NCBI RefSeq assembly: GCF_026626745.1
Contig: NZ_JAPNJW010000001.1
Coordinates: 3,022,001 to 3,086,000 of the forward strand
Direction of reading: 5' to 3'
From: Nannocystis sp. RBIL2
GTDB taxonomy: Bacteria; Myxococcota_A; Polyangia; Nannocystales; Nannocystaceae
Length of the DNA: 64,000 nucleotides
Shown: positions 49,473 through 58,837 of the stretch, piece after piece
How positions within the stretch are numbered: position 1 is the stretch's first letter
Layout: every line of letters begins with the position of its first letter
Notes under the pieces: generated by a model
Told to the model about the DNA's origin: nothing
Seen by the model: only the letters and a program-made list of their open reading frames with translations
The model's database searches: none
Program-made: the position numbers and the translations under genes

Positions 49473-51389
49473 TCAGCAGTTGATCTTCACCAGCTTACCG
49501 TTGAGGATAAGCTGCTCCGAGGCGAGGACGCTGATGTTGCCGCCCGCGGCCAGGGTGATGTTGGCGGTCGCCGACACCGCGACGCTGCCCTCGGCGATGA
49601 TGAACACGTCCGGCCCGTTCAGGACGATCCGCGCGGCCCCGCTGGTGACCTTGTAGAACGTGTCCTGCATCGTCGTGCCGGTCGCCGGGACGGTCGGCGG
49701 GGGCGTCGACGCCTGGGCGATCGTCACCGAGTGCACCGCGCCGACCAGGCACGAGTCGTTGTTGCCGATCGTCGTCGTGCGGTTGGAGCCGACCGACGTG
49801 GTGAGGTTGGAGCCGATCGTCTCCGTGCAATCGACGCCGACGTTCTCGGTCAGGTTGTTGAGGATCTCCGTGTTCCAGTCCTTCTGGGCGTGCAGGAAGA
49901 TCTCCTCGGAGCCCTTGCGGTCCTCGAAGCGGAGCTCGTTGAAGCCGCCGCCGCCGGGCGAGCTGTCGCTCTTGATCGTGCTCTTCGTCTTCTCGGCCGG
50001 CAGCGGGTACGGCGTGTCGTTGCCGCCGTGGTAGATGCGCCCGATCACGATCGGTCGGTCGGGGTCGCCCTCGATGAAGTCGACCAGCACCTCGTGGCCG
50101 ATCCGCGGCAGGAACATCGCGCCCCAGCCGTTGCCGGCCCACGCCTGGCTGACGCGGACCCACGTCGTGCTCGTCTCGTTGTGCAGGCCCTCGCGGTCCC
50201 AGTGGAAGTGCACGCGCACGCGGCCCTCCGCGTCGGTGTGCACCTCCTCGCCCTCGGGGCCGACGACGGTCGCGGTCTGCACGCCGCGCATCACCGGCCG
50301 CGGGGTCCGCCGCGCCGGGCGGAACGGCAGCCGCAGCTCGGTCACCGTGAAGCGGTTGCGATACTCGCTCACGCCCGCCTCGTCCTGGCCGAGGGTCTGC
50401 GGCTGAGTGCCGGTGTGCTCGACCTGGACGATGCGGTACTCGCCGTTGAGCTCGTGCTTCGGGTGGCCCGCGAGGGTCAGCGTCCGCCCCGCGGACAGCC
50501 GCGGGCAGTCGCTCGTGCCGGAGCCGAACCTGCGGTTCGACTGCAGCTCCTCGAGCCGCGTCTTGGCCAGGAATTGGCCCTGATGCGGGCCGCCGCGCCC
50601 CGGCTCCTGGTACTCGCCGGGGAAGTCGTAGACCTCGAGGTCGGCGTTGGCCCGCCCCGTCTCCTGCGCCTCGAGCCCGAGGTCGGGCTGATGGAGGTTG
50701 TAGTCGCGCAGCGAGAACTTCCCGGGCCGCATGCGCCCGCCGAACCGGAACTCGAGGATGTGCTCGCGGTCCTGGATCGCGCCCATCGGCGGGTTCCAGT
50801 CGAGCGTCGGCGTGCCCTCGATCGGCACGTGCGCCTCCGGGCGGTCGGCCATCAGCAGGACGTGCCGCTCCTCCTCGTGCTTGAAGTAGAAGAAGATCCC
50901 GTCCTCTTCGAGCAGCCGGCTGACGAACGCGAGGTCGCTCTCGCGGTATTGCACGCAGTAGTTCCGCGGCCCGTATTGGGCGGACAGATCGAAGGCGAAG
51001 AAGTCGCGCGGGATGCCGGCCGCGACCAGCACGTCGGTCACGATCTGCTCGGTCGTCTTGTCCTGGAACACGCGGCAGCCCTCGCGCAGGGCCAGCTTGT
51101 GGACCTGCGGCGCGATGGTGAGCTCGTAGAGCTGGTGGCTCCGCGTCTGCCCGACGTACTCGGCCTCGATCACCATGCCGTGGACCAGCCGCGGCGCGTC
51201 CAGGCCGCGGATCTCGAGCAGCGCCGGCTGCCCGAGCAGCGTCTCGGGGTCGAGGTCCAGGTCCGCGACCTCGACGTGGAACTCGAACAGGCTCGAGATG
51301 GCCTCCCGCCCGGCGAATCGGACCACCCCCATCGGCGTGCCCGCGACCTTCAGCTCGAATACGGTGAGACTTGTATTGTCGACAGTCAT
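49473..51389 (-). CDS. vgrG: Type VI secretion tip protein VgrG
   Basis: 638 aa from ATG 51389 (MTVDNTSLTVFELKVAG). Phage-tail-spike gp27-like domain (FEFHVEVADLDLDPETLLGQPALLEIRG and onward), OB-fold gp5-like middle (TATVVGPEGEEVHTDAEGRV, VRVSQAWAGNGWGAMFLPRIGHEVLVDF, GDPDRPIVIGRIYHGGN), and the C-terminal repeated beta-helix needle (NLTENVGVDCTETIGSNLTTSVGSNRTTTIGNN). There is no C-terminal effector extension. It forms the trimeric spike tip that carries the PAAR effector encoded divergently at 52108. No other T6SS structural genes are in the window. Confidence 0.95.
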   Translation of the reverse strand: MTVDNTSLTVFELKVAGTPMGVVRFAGREAISSLFEFHVEVADLDLDPETLLGQPALLEIRGLDAPRLVHGMVIEAEYVGQTRSHQLYELTIAPQVHKLALREGCRVFQDKTTEQIVTDVLVAAGIPRDFFAFDLSAQYGPRNYCVQYRESDLAFVSRLLEEDGIFFYFKHEEERHVLLMADRPEAHVPIEGTPTLDWNPPMGAIQDREHILEFRFGGRMRPGKFSLRDYNLHQPDLGLEAQETGRANADLEVYDFPGEYQEPGRGGPHQGQFLAKTRLEELQSNRRFGSGTSDCPRLSAGRTLTLAGHPKHELNGEYRIVQVEHTGTQPQTLGQDEAGVSEYRNRFTVTELRLPFRPARRTPRPVMRGVQTATVVGPEGEEVHTDAEGRVRVHFHWDREGLHNETSTTWVRVSQAWAGNGWGAMFLPRIGHEVLVDFIEGDPDRPIVIGRIYHGGNDTPYPLPAEKTKSTIKSDSSPGGGGFNELRFEDRKGSEEIFLHAQKDWNTEILNNLTENVGVDCTETIGSNLTTSVGSNRTTTIGNNDSCLVGAVHSVTIAQASTPPPTVPATGTTMQDTFYKVTSGAARIVLNGPDVFIIAEGSVAVSATANITLAAGGNISVLASEQLILNGKLVKINC

Positions 51390-51641
51390 ACGTAGGACGA
51401 GCGGGAGCGCTCCGCATTCGGAGGTTACACCCGCCGCGGACGCGAGGTCAAACGTGCGCGCGGGCGAACGTGAACGGTCGATCACGAATATGAGTAGTCA
51501 CGGGACGAACGATTGCGCGCAGGCCCGCGCGCCCGCGCGCTGAGCTCGGCACGCAATCGCGCCCCGCCGCGGCGCATGACTCGGCCGCGTCGGGCTGATA
51601 TCGTGGCCGCTGCGCGCGACCCGGCGCGATATGGCGACGAC
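51390..51641. promoter_or_regulatory. Divergent promoter region of the T6SS cargo module
   Basis: The 252 bases separate the vgrG-pseudokinase pair from the EagR-prePAAR-immunity trio. Both directions must be served here. No clear consensus is seen. Confidence 0.5.
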
Positions 51642-52106
51642 ATGAAGACAGACGAGACGATGAAGGACTTCGAGGAGACGTCGGCCGGCGAGGGCATGAT
51701 CCTGCCGATTCCGAAGACTTGGGGCAAGCAGGCGATCGTCGCATTCACGAACGGCCACGAGGGCGAGGAGGGCGCGAGCGTCGTCGTGCGCGTCGAGACG
51801 ATCGACGCCCGGACGAAGCTGACGCGCTTCGTCGACGGCCTGATGATCGAGCTGGCGCGCACGTTGCCGGGGTTTTCGCTGATCGAGCGGCGCGACGCCA
51901 GGCTCGGCGGACAGCCGGCGCTCGAGATCGAATTCACGTGGACGGCCCAGGGCGTCGTCTACCGCCAGACCCACACCAGCGTGATGTACTCCCCCGGGCA
52001 GGTGGCGTGCGTGATCACCTCGGCCGCGCAGCGCCGCCTGCCGGAGTTCAAGGCGACGTTCGAGGCGGTGCTGCAAGGCGCACGATTCGTGCCGGCGGGG
52101 AAGTGA
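51642..52106 (+). CDS. DUF1795/EagR-type T6SS effector chaperone
   Basis: 154 aa from ATG 51642, start of a tight three-gene run. It matches the DcrB/EagR (DUF1795) outline: GMILPIPKTWGKQAIVAFTNG, LTRFVDGLMIELARTLPGFSLIERRDARLGGQPALEIEFTWT, VYRQTHTSVMYSPGQVACVITSAA. EagR proteins bind the transmembrane region of prePAAR effectors and hold them on VgrG. The next gene, 1 base on, is exactly such an effector, which strongly supports the role. Confidence 0.85.
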   Translation: MKTDETMKDFEETSAGEGMILPIPKTWGKQAIVAFTNGHEGEEGASVVVRVETIDARTKLTRFVDGLMIELARTLPGFSLIERRDARLGGQPALEIEFTWTAQGVVYRQTHTSVMYSPGQVACVITSAAQRRLPEFKATFEAVLQGARFVPAGK

Positions 52107-52107
52107 C

Positions 52108-53181
52108 ATGAGCGGGGCCGCAGTCGCACGCGTCACCGATCCGATCGAGCACAGCCCGGGGCTGCTCGGGTTCGCCGTCGGCGCGGTGGTCGGCGCCGTC
52201 GCGGTGGTGGCGATCGCGGTCGCCACCGCGGCGACCGGCGGCGCCGCCCTCATCGCCCTGGCCGCCGCGGGCGCGGTCGGCGGCGGCATCGCCGGCGAGC
52301 TGCTCGCCCGCGCCTTCGGCTCCAACATCACGACCGGCGCCCTGTCGCAGGGCTACGAGGACGTGCACGTCAACAACCTGCACATGGTCGCCGTCGGCAA
52401 GAAGTGCGAGCCGTGCTGGATACCGATCGTGTTCCCGCACGGCGAGACGATCGTCGTCGAGGGCAGCGGCACGGTCCTCGTCCACTGCGCGCCGGTCACG
52501 CGGGTCGGCGACCAGCTGCTGTGCGACGCGATCGTCGGCGCCGGCTCGCCGAACGTGTTCGTCGGCGGCCCCAAACACCGCGTCAAGGGCACGGAGAAGG
52601 GGCTGCTCGACTTCCTGCTGCCGCGCCTCGGCTTCGTCATCACCGCGACGACGATCGCCGTCTTCCCGGCGTCGGCGCTCGGCTCGCTGGGCGCGGTCGG
52701 GCTGTACCAGGCGGACTACGGCACCTACAAGGGGATCAACACGGCCGTCGGCAACGCCCTCGGCATCGACCCCGGGTACGCCGCGATCGGCATCGAGCTC
52801 ACCATCGGCATGTTCGGCGGCGCCGCGGCCGGCAAGCTGCCCCGCGTCGGCTCGTGGAACGCGACCAGCTCCGTCGCTCGCTCGCAGTCATGGCAGCGCT
52901 ACCTCGCCAAGAAGGCCGCCGAGGGCAAGACCCCCTGGTCGTACCAGAGGTGGTCGCAGAACTGGACGCACCTGGTCGGCAAGCAGGGCGTCCGACCGGG
53001 CACGACGCGCAACCAGCGGCTCAACAACGTGATGACGTCGTTGCTGTCGGCCGGCCCGCTCGAGCTCGGCTCGCCCGACCTGCTCAGCGCGATCAACTCG
53101 GCGTTCCAGAAAGCGATGGAGATCAAACCTCCCGAGGGCCACGACTGCGACGCTTCGTGGCATGCTCCGGCGCCAGGATGA
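52108..53181 (+). CDS. prePAAR/PAAR-domain T6SS effector with unidentified C-terminal toxin
   Basis: 357 aa. The very start (AVARVTDPIEH, residues 5-15) fits the prePAAR motif AARxxDxxxH that completes the PAAR cone. Hydrophobic helices follow (about 18-66), then the PAAR domain (about 70-165: GSNITTGALS, PHGETIVVEGSGTVLVHCAPVTRVGDQLLCDA, FVGGPKHRVKG), a second hydrophobic region (about 170-205) and a C-terminal domain (about 240-357) that I cannot assign (PWSYQRWSQNWTHLVGKQG, RNQRLNNVMTSLLSAG). The downstream ATGA-overlapping gene is a candidate immunity gene. Bacteria-killing is expected from the layout; the toxin activity is unknown. Confidence 0.85.
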   Translation: MSGAAVARVTDPIEHSPGLLGFAVGAVVGAVAVVAIAVATAATGGAALIALAAAGAVGGGIAGELLARAFGSNITTGALSQGYEDVHVNNLHMVAVGKKCEPCWIPIVFPHGETIVVEGSGTVLVHCAPVTRVGDQLLCDAIVGAGSPNVFVGGPKHRVKGTEKGLLDFLLPRLGFVITATTIAVFPASALGSLGAVGLYQADYGTYKGINTAVGNALGIDPGYAAIGIELTIGMFGGAAAGKLPRVGSWNATSSVARSQSWQRYLAKKAAEGKTPWSYQRWSQNWTHLVGKQGVRPGTTRNQRLNNVMTSLLSAGPLELGSPDLLSAINSAFQKAMEIKPPEGHDCDASWHAPAPG

Positions 53182-53654
53182 GCCGCATGCCGCACACGGA
53201 CGACGACGAGATCGACGATATCCTCGAAAAATTCATCGTCGAGGCCGACCTGGCCGGATCCTGGCTGGAGCGCCACTTCATGCCGCCGCGGCTGATGTTC
53301 TGGCGGCAGAAGCTCGACTTCAGCCGCGAGTCGCTGGCCAAGCTGACGCCGGTCATCGCCGAGACGCTGGCGCCGACATCGCCGCCGGACGCGCTCGAGG
53401 AGGTGGCTCGCCGCGTCGCGCAATACCTCGGCGAGACGATCCAGGCCCACGCCCGCTCGTTCTGGCAGCGGACCGACGGCCGCTTCGAGCTCCGCATCGA
53501 GCGCGCCACCGGCCGCGTCGACGTGCTGGAGATCGCCGAGCCGATCGCCCGCCTGATCCTCGCCGTCCGCAGGGACGACCCGAAAGCGGCCGATCTGCTC
53601 GGAGAAGTGTTCGACGACGCGGTGCGCGACGGCGCCCCACCCATCGAGCGCTGA
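53178..53654 (+). CDS. Candidate immunity protein for the prePAAR effector
   Basis: 158 aa from ATG 53178, overlapping the effector stop. Small, acidic, alpha-helical (DDDEIDDILEKFIVEADL, ESLAKLTPVIAETLAP, LEEVARRVAQYLGETIQAHA), no signal peptide. No family recognised. Gene order and overlap match effector-immunity pairs; a cytoplasmic target for the toxin would follow from the missing signal peptide. Confidence 0.65.
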   Translation: MSRMPHTDDDEIDDILEKFIVEADLAGSWLERHFMPPRLMFWRQKLDFSRESLAKLTPVIAETLAPTSPPDALEEVARRVAQYLGETIQAHARSFWQRTDGRFELRIERATGRVDVLEIAEPIARLILAVRRDDPKAADLLGEVFDDAVRDGAPPIER

Positions 53655-53758
53655 GCTCGCGGCCGGCCGAGGCCGCGGTGCGCGAAATATCGAGACCATG
53701 ACGCTGCCGTGATTGCAGCGGCGATTCATACGACCCGCCGTCCTTCACGAGCGGGCGA

Positions 53759-54016
53759 TCATTTGCGCAATCGCCGGAGCACGCGCGGCGACGTCCCGGC
53801 GGCGAGCCAGCGCTTGCCGTCCTTGGCGAACATCACCGATCCCGAGCGCCGCGGCTCGGCGATCGCGGGCCCTTCCGCCTCGCTCGCGGCGACGGAGCCC
53901 GAGAGCACCGTCCGCAGGCGACGCCGGCGCTGCCGGCTGTCTCGCCGCTTGTCCTGCTTCTCGCTGGTCGCCGCGCTGACGCCGATCACCGGGCGTCGCT
54001 TGTACGAACGTGCCAT
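53759..54016 (-). CDS. Small basic protein of a widespread but uncharacterised type
   Basis: 85 aa from ATG 54016 (MARSYKRRPVIG). Very basic, with SEKQDKRRDSRQRRRRLRTVL in the first half, and a SGSVMFAKDGKRWLAAG segment in the second. The MARSYK..P..G...AxSEKQDKR pattern resembles short conserved proteins of unknown function in many bacteria. Basic composition suggests nucleic-acid or ribosome contact; not shown. Confidence 0.65.
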   Translation of the reverse strand: MARSYKRRPVIGVSAATSEKQDKRRDSRQRRRRLRTVLSGSVAASEAEGPAIAEPRRSGSVMFAKDGKRWLAAGTSPRVLRRLRK

Positions 54017-54031
54017 CGTCCGTCGGCCTGC

Positions 54032-54056
54032 GTCCTGTCCCCAGGAACATGTCCCG
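54032..54056. repeat. Palindrome-family copy CCTGTCCCCAGGAACATGTCCC
   Basis: A copy of the GGACATGTCC family between the small basic gene and the CFI-box gene, in front of the latter's 3' end. Confidence 0.55.
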
Positions 54057-54060
54057 AAGC

Positions 54061-55812
54061 TCACCCTCCCGCAGTGGCCAGTAGCGCCGCGTCGGCGACC
54101 GGCTGGAGCACCACCCGGGCCAGCCCGCGCAGCAGCGGCTCGCGGGCGATCACCCGCGCGAGCGGCGGGCTGTGGGCATAATAAAAGCGGATCAGGTCGA
54201 CGCCGGTCGGCGTGGTCTTCAGATAATCGTCGCGGAACGCTCGCAGCGCCGCGACCTGGGCCGCCCACGGCGCGCCCCAGGCGGCGGTGGCGAGGAAGCA
54301 GAAGGTGTCGACGGTCTGGAACTTCTGCGCCTCCGTGGTGATCTGCGCCATCACCAGCGGGCTGCGGTTGGTGCACGCGTCCTCGTAGCGGACCCCGAAC
54401 TGGTAGGTGTAGTCGGCCCACAGCTCGCCGACCTCGACCGTCACCAGGCCCTCGGTGACGTTCAGCTCGGCGGCGGCGAAGCTCGACTGGTGGGCCGCGC
54501 CGAGCAGGTCCTCCGTCAAGCTCGCGCTGCTGGCGATCGAGAACACCTGGACCTCCTTGAGCGCGATCGTCGGGTCGGCGGGCGGCGGCAGGCGGAAGCT
54601 GACCTGCACGCGGTCGAACGACTCGCCCACCAGCACGAGGTCCTCGACCGGCACCAGCGCCTGGACCTGCGCGCACGAGCCCCAGCCGTCGCCCGGATCG
54701 TCCCCGGTCGTGCTGCCTGCCCCGGTGGCGCCGCCCGTGTCGCTGTCGCTGCCGCTGTCGCTGTCGCTGGCGCTGCTGGTGGTGCCGCCCTCGCCGGGGC
54801 CGCCGTGCGAGTAGACGCCCCAGCGGAACGTCTCGCCGTTCTTCGTCATCACCTGCAGGCGATCGGCGCCGCTGCCGTCGGCGGCGCTGATGGTCGCGTC
54901 CGGCGGGTGGAGCGTGCCCGTCGCGCCGTCCCAGTCGGCGTAGCCGGCGTAGTCGGAGGTGCCGCGGAAGCCCTTGGTGTACGGGTCGAACGGCACCGCG
55001 TAGACCACCGACGGCTGACCGAGGTACTCGACCCCGTAGGCCGAGAGGTCGGGATCGACGTAGTGGTCGTTGTCGCGGTCGAAGCTGTAGGCGGCGTTCT
55101 CGTCGGCCTCGACGCCGATCTCGAGGTATGCGGTGAGCGGCGCCTCGGCCATCGCCTCGGGCCGCACCAGCACCGTCACGAAGGTCGCCTGGTCGCCGGG
55201 CGGCGTCGCGGCGGTGACCGCGTCGAGGTCGTTGAGCTCGGCGTAGGTCTGGATCTCCTCGGCGTCGACCGCCGGGTCGTACATGAGGATGTCGTTGCGC
55301 GGCGGGTACCAGCTGATGTCGCCGCCCGGGTCGAACTGCCCCTTGTCGGAGTTGAACACCTTGGGCGACGGGCAGGTCATCGTGTCGACCGAGATGGTCT
55401 CGTGCTCGGACGGCGACAGCGGGCGACAGAAGTAGGGCTCGTCCGACGAGGTGTTCTCGTGAAAGCCGAGCGAGTCGAGGTCGCCCGGGTCCTCGTCGTG
55501 CAGGATGATCTTCGGGTACGTCTTGCCGCGCCGGTGGGCCCACACCGGCAGCACCGACACGCGCGGCCCGTACGGCGCGCGCCAGCTCGACAAAAAATTC
55601 CAGATCCCCGGCCGGTTGCCGATGCCGTACTTGCCGACCGCCTGGGTCACCATCACGTCCTGGACGTACTCGCCGTTGGCGTCCTCGAGCCAGACGGCGA
55701 TCTGGGCGCCCGGGACCGGCGTGAAGTGGAACTCGACCAGCACCGGCTCGTCGGCCGCGGCCGCGCGGGAAGCCGGCGTCAGGCCCAGCAGGAGCGCGGC
55801 CAGCGGGAGCAT
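54061..55812 (-). CDS. Exported protein with a CFI-box-type C-terminal domain
   Basis: 583 aa from ATG 55812 (MLPLAALLLGL); GTG 5 codons upstream is possible. Signal peptide ends near SRAAAADEP. The central 400 residues are beta-rich with Asp/Tyr-rich loops (FDRDNDHYVDPDLSAYG) and a Ser/Asp linker (SSASDSDSGSDSD). The last 80 residues match the CFI-box pattern: CFLATAAWGAPWAAQVAALRAFRDDYL, then LIRFYYAHSPPLARVI and ending in REPLLRGLARVVLQPV. That C-terminal domain is common in myxobacterial and other exported proteins and may direct sorting. Enzyme activity is not visible. Confidence 0.8.
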   Translation of the reverse strand: MLPLAALLLGLTPASRAAAADEPVLVEFHFTPVPGAQIAVWLEDANGEYVQDVMVTQAVGKYGIGNRPGIWNFLSSWRAPYGPRVSVLPVWAHRRGKTYPKIILHDEDPGDLDSLGFHENTSSDEPYFCRPLSPSEHETISVDTMTCPSPKVFNSDKGQFDPGGDISWYPPRNDILMYDPAVDAEEIQTYAELNDLDAVTAATPPGDQATFVTVLVRPEAMAEAPLTAYLEIGVEADENAAYSFDRDNDHYVDPDLSAYGVEYLGQPSVVYAVPFDPYTKGFRGTSDYAGYADWDGATGTLHPPDATISAADGSGADRLQVMTKNGETFRWGVYSHGGPGEGGTTSSASDSDSGSDSDTGGATGAGSTTGDDPGDGWGSCAQVQALVPVEDLVLVGESFDRVQVSFRLPPPADPTIALKEVQVFSIASSASLTEDLLGAAHQSSFAAAELNVTEGLVTVEVGELWADYTYQFGVRYEDACTNRSPLVMAQITTEAQKFQTVDTFCFLATAAWGAPWAAQVAALRAFRDDYLKTTPTGVDLIRFYYAHSPPLARVIAREPLLRGLARVVLQPVADAALLATAGG

Positions 55813-55998
55813 GGGCGAGCGCGGCACGAGGCGACGATAACACAGCCCGCCCTCGCATCGCCGGCCGCGACGAGGTGCGTCGCGCAGGTCGCGGCGCTGC
55901 GCAGTGGAGCCACGAGCGCCACGCACTCACGCGCGCAGCCTGCGAGGCCCGCTTTGCGAATCATGCGAACGAGGTCGCGCGAGCGCCTGCGGTTCGCG

Positions 55999-56880
55999 TC
56001 AGAACCGCAGCATCCACGTGAGCCCCGCCGAGCGCGGGCCGAACGTCGGCGCCACCGCGAAGCGATCGGCAGCGCGGCGCTTGAGGCCGACCGCCAGCAT
56101 CGCCGCGCCGGCGGCGAGCAGCGCCGGCGCCAGGATCACGCCGACAGTCGCCACCGCCGACGACGAGCGGCCGCGGCCGTCGATCTGCGCACATTCACCG
56201 GTCGGGTCGCTGGGCGGACAGGCGTTGACTGGATCGTCGTATTGGCGCTCCGCCTCGCGCGCGCGCACGAAGCCGCCGACGAACATGCCGAGGCTGGCGA
56301 GGCCGAGGCCGAGCGACACCCCGCCGCCGATCGTCAGACCTCGCCACGGCCGGGTCGGCGCCGGCGCGTCGATCGGGTCGCTCGGGACGGACGACGGTCG
56401 CTCCGACTCCGGCTCCGGCGAAGGCTCGGTGGGCGCGACCGCGGCGTCGCTGGCGGCCCGGAACCGCTCGCGCGTCTCGACCACCGGGGCCGACAGCGCC
56501 TCGCCCGGATAGGCCGCGGTGAATTGCTCGGCGTAGGCGTCGAGCACCGCCAGGCCCTCGCGCACGATGTCGAGGCCGGCGCCGTTCTGCACCGACTTGC
56601 GGTACGCCTCGGCGATGTAGCCGTAGACCGCTGCGCGGTTGTCCTTGTGGTCGGGCGTCTCGCGCAGGCGCTCGACCGCGGCGCTCCACGTGCGCGCGGC
56701 CGCCAGGTACTCGCCGCGATTGAACTGCTCCTGCCCCTCGCGGAAGCCGAGGTCGAACTTCACCAGGTCGTCGGCGGGAGCCGGGGCCGCGACGACGACC
56801 GCCGGCCCGAGCGAGAGCGACGCGCACAGGGGCCAGGCGAGGAGCAGACCCTTGCGTCCTCGCACGCGACTGCGTTGCAT
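55999..56880 (-). CDS. Exported protein with TPR-like region and C-terminal membrane segments
   Basis: 293 aa from ATG 56880. Signal peptide cuts near VVVAAP. A helical region with TPR features (EGQEQFNRGEYLAAARTWSAAVERL, GYIAEAYRKSVQNGAG) leads to a Pro/Glu/Ser linker and two transmembrane segments (about residues 195-220 and 245-270). A short hydrophobic end follows. Similar layouts are seen in periplasmic/inner-membrane companions of myxobacterial kinases; its function is unknown. It is divergent from the Ser/Thr kinase at 57009 with 128 bases between. Confidence 0.75.
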   Translation of the reverse strand: MQRSRVRGRKGLLLAWPLCASLSLGPAVVVAAPAPADDLVKFDLGFREGQEQFNRGEYLAAARTWSAAVERLRETPDHKDNRAAVYGYIAEAYRKSVQNGAGLDIVREGLAVLDAYAEQFTAAYPGEALSAPVVETRERFRAASDAAVAPTEPSPEPESERPSSVPSDPIDAPAPTRPWRGLTIGGGVSLGLGLASLGMFVGGFVRAREAERQYDDPVNACPPSDPTGECAQIDGRGRSSSAVATVGVILAPALLAAGAAMLAVGLKRRAADRFAVAPTFGPRSAGLTWMLRF

Positions 56881-57008
56881 GTCGCGAAACCTAGCACATC
56901 CGCCCGCGCGCAGCGGACGCGGCACCGTGCCTCGAGATCGCGCCGCGCATTAATGCGCCTCGGCGCCCGCGTTGATGCGGTACGCGCATTGGTGGTAGAG
57001 AGCCCGGA

Positions 57009-58637
57009 ATGGTGCCTGACCGCGACGCGCAGGTGATCGGCACGGTGCTCGAGAACCGCTATCGCGTGCTCGAGCCGCTCGGCCGCGGCGGCATGGGCGA
57101 CGTGTACCTCGGCGAGGACACCCGGCTGCGCCGCCGCTGCGCCCTGAAGATCTTGCACGCGAAGCTGGCCGAGGACCGCACCAGCGTCGAGCGCTTCCTG
57201 CGAGAGGCGCAGATGATCGCCTCGCTCGACCACCCCCACATCGTCGACATCTACTCGTTCGGCGAGGAGCCGTCCGGGCTGGTGTTCTTCGCCATGGAGC
57301 TGCTGCAGGGCGAGGACCTCGACGCCCGTCTGCGCCGGCGCGCCGCGCACCCGTTCACGCCCCACGACGCCTGCGTGTGGGCGATCCAGATCGCCCGGGC
57401 GGTCGCCTGCGTCCACGACAGCGGCCTCATCCACCGCGACCTCAAGGTCTCCAACGTGTTCCTGGCCCGCCGGCGCGACGGCGAGGAGATCTGCAAGCTG
57501 CTCGACTTCGGCATCGCCCGCGCCGAGGACAGCTCCGAGCTGACCGAGACCGGCGTCACTCTCGGCACGCCGAGCTACATGTCGCCGGAGCAGATCCGCA
57601 ACGCCAACCTCGACCGCCGCAGCGACATCTACTCGTTCGGCGTGGTGCTGTTCAAGCTGCTGACCGGGCGCGTGCCGTTCACCGGCGAGCCGATCCAGGT
57701 GGCGATGCAGCACTGCGAGACCACGCCCCCGGCCCCCTCGAGCGTCGCCCCGGCCGCCGGTATCTCGCCGGCGCTCGACGCCCTTGTCCTCAAGGCCATG
57801 GCCAAAAAGCCAGGTGACCGCTTCCAGTCGATGCAGGAGATCGGCCAGGCGCTGGCGGAGCTGCTGCAGCGCGAGGCCCCTGCGCTCGCGCCGGTCGCCG
57901 CCGCCCGCCCGCCGTACGACGCGCAGACGTCCGTGAGCCAGCCCGTGCCGACCGCGCCGGCCAGCAGCGGCGCGGAGCGGGTCGCGCTCGCGTCGGCGCC
58001 CGCGCTCGCGCTCGACGCCGCCACTCCCGGCCAGGGCGCGCAGACCAGCCCTCCGACGGTGGCCGCGTCCCCGCAGCCGCGCCGCTCACGAACGCTGCCG
58101 GCGCTCGCCGGCGCCGGCCTGCTCGCCGCGGCCGCAGTGGCGTTCGCGCTCACCCGCGGCGACGCGCCGCCGTCCCAGCCGCAAATCGTCGCACCACCGC
58201 CGGCGCCGCCGACGGCCACGCCGGCCGCGTCCCCCGAACCTCCCGCGCAGACCAAGACTGCTCCGCCGCCCCCCGTCGAGCCGCAGCCCGAGCTCGAGCC
58301 GCCGCCGCAGCCCGAGGCCGCGACCTCCAACGAGGCCCTCCCGCCGCTCGAGCCCGAGGTGACGCCCGCGCCCGCCGTCGAGAAGAAGAAAATCATCAAA
58401 GCGGCGCCGCCGGCCGACCCGCTGAAGCAGGTCGAGCGCAAGGCCCAGAAGTGCCGCAAGGCCCACGGCGCGCTCGACGGGCCGAAGATCGTCGTCGACT
58501 ACGCCGTCGGCCTCGACGGCAAGGTCACCCGCTCGGTGCCCTCGGTCCATGACGCCCTCGGCAAGTGCCTGGCCGAGGCGGTCCTGTCGACCCCCTTCGA
58601 ACCCAAGCTGGCGCTCGGCCGCAAGATCTCGCTGTGA
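57009..58637 (+). CDS. Hanks-type Ser/Thr protein kinase with AgmX/PglI-like C-terminal domain
   Basis: 542 aa. Active-site residues are intact: G-loop LGRGGMGDVY (24-33), ATP lysine K47 (CALKIL), HRDLKVSN (142-149), DFG (166-168), activation-loop TPSYMSPEQ. After an Ala/Pro-rich linker comes one transmembrane helix (about 360-378, LPALAGAGLLAAAAVAFAL), a Pro/Glu/Lys spacer and a C-terminal TonB-C/AgmX-like domain (residues 470-542: CRKAHGALDGPKIVVDYAVGLDGKVTRSV, LAEAVLSTPFEP). A receptor-type kinase whose envelope domain is of the PglI/AgmX kind. Confidence 0.93.
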   Translation: MVPDRDAQVIGTVLENRYRVLEPLGRGGMGDVYLGEDTRLRRRCALKILHAKLAEDRTSVERFLREAQMIASLDHPHIVDIYSFGEEPSGLVFFAMELLQGEDLDARLRRRAAHPFTPHDACVWAIQIARAVACVHDSGLIHRDLKVSNVFLARRRDGEEICKLLDFGIARAEDSSELTETGVTLGTPSYMSPEQIRNANLDRRSDIYSFGVVLFKLLTGRVPFTGEPIQVAMQHCETTPPAPSSVAPAAGISPALDALVLKAMAKKPGDRFQSMQEIGQALAELLQREAPALAPVAAARPPYDAQTSVSQPVPTAPASSGAERVALASAPALALDAATPGQGAQTSPPTVAASPQPRRSRTLPALAGAGLLAAAAVAFALTRGDAPPSQPQIVAPPPAPPTATPAASPEPPAQTKTAPPPPVEPQPELEPPPQPEAATSNEALPPLEPEVTPAPAVEKKKIIKAAPPADPLKQVERKAQKCRKAHGALDGPKIVVDYAVGLDGKVTRSVPSVHDALGKCLAEAVLSTPFEPKLALGRKISL

Positions 58638-58644
58638 CGAGCTG

Positions 58645-58700
58645 ACCTCGAGGGCATTACCTCGAGGACATTATCTCGAGGACATGTTCTAAAGGACATG
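58645..58700. repeat. Three tandem 14-base units plus palindrome-family copies
   Basis: ACCTCGAGGGCATT, ACCTCGAGGACATT and ATCTCGAGGACATG follow one another, then TTCTAAAGGACATGCC. Location just past the kinase stop fits the other family clusters. Confidence 0.65.
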
Positions 58701-58837
58701 CCGCGAACGGCGGGCCGAAACCTCCGCGTCGTCCCGCCGCAGACGCGGCCGCGTGACCCGCGGCTTGCCCTCCCGACAGCGGCCGGTCGGCATCTCGCCC
58801 ACGCCGCGGGTCGCGGCCCGATGGGCGGGCGCTCCGC

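Noticed and set aside
51642..52106. EagR-like protein as an immunity protein
   Set aside because: The gene lies before the effector and matches DUF1795 chaperones; the following gene with overlap is the better immunity candidate.
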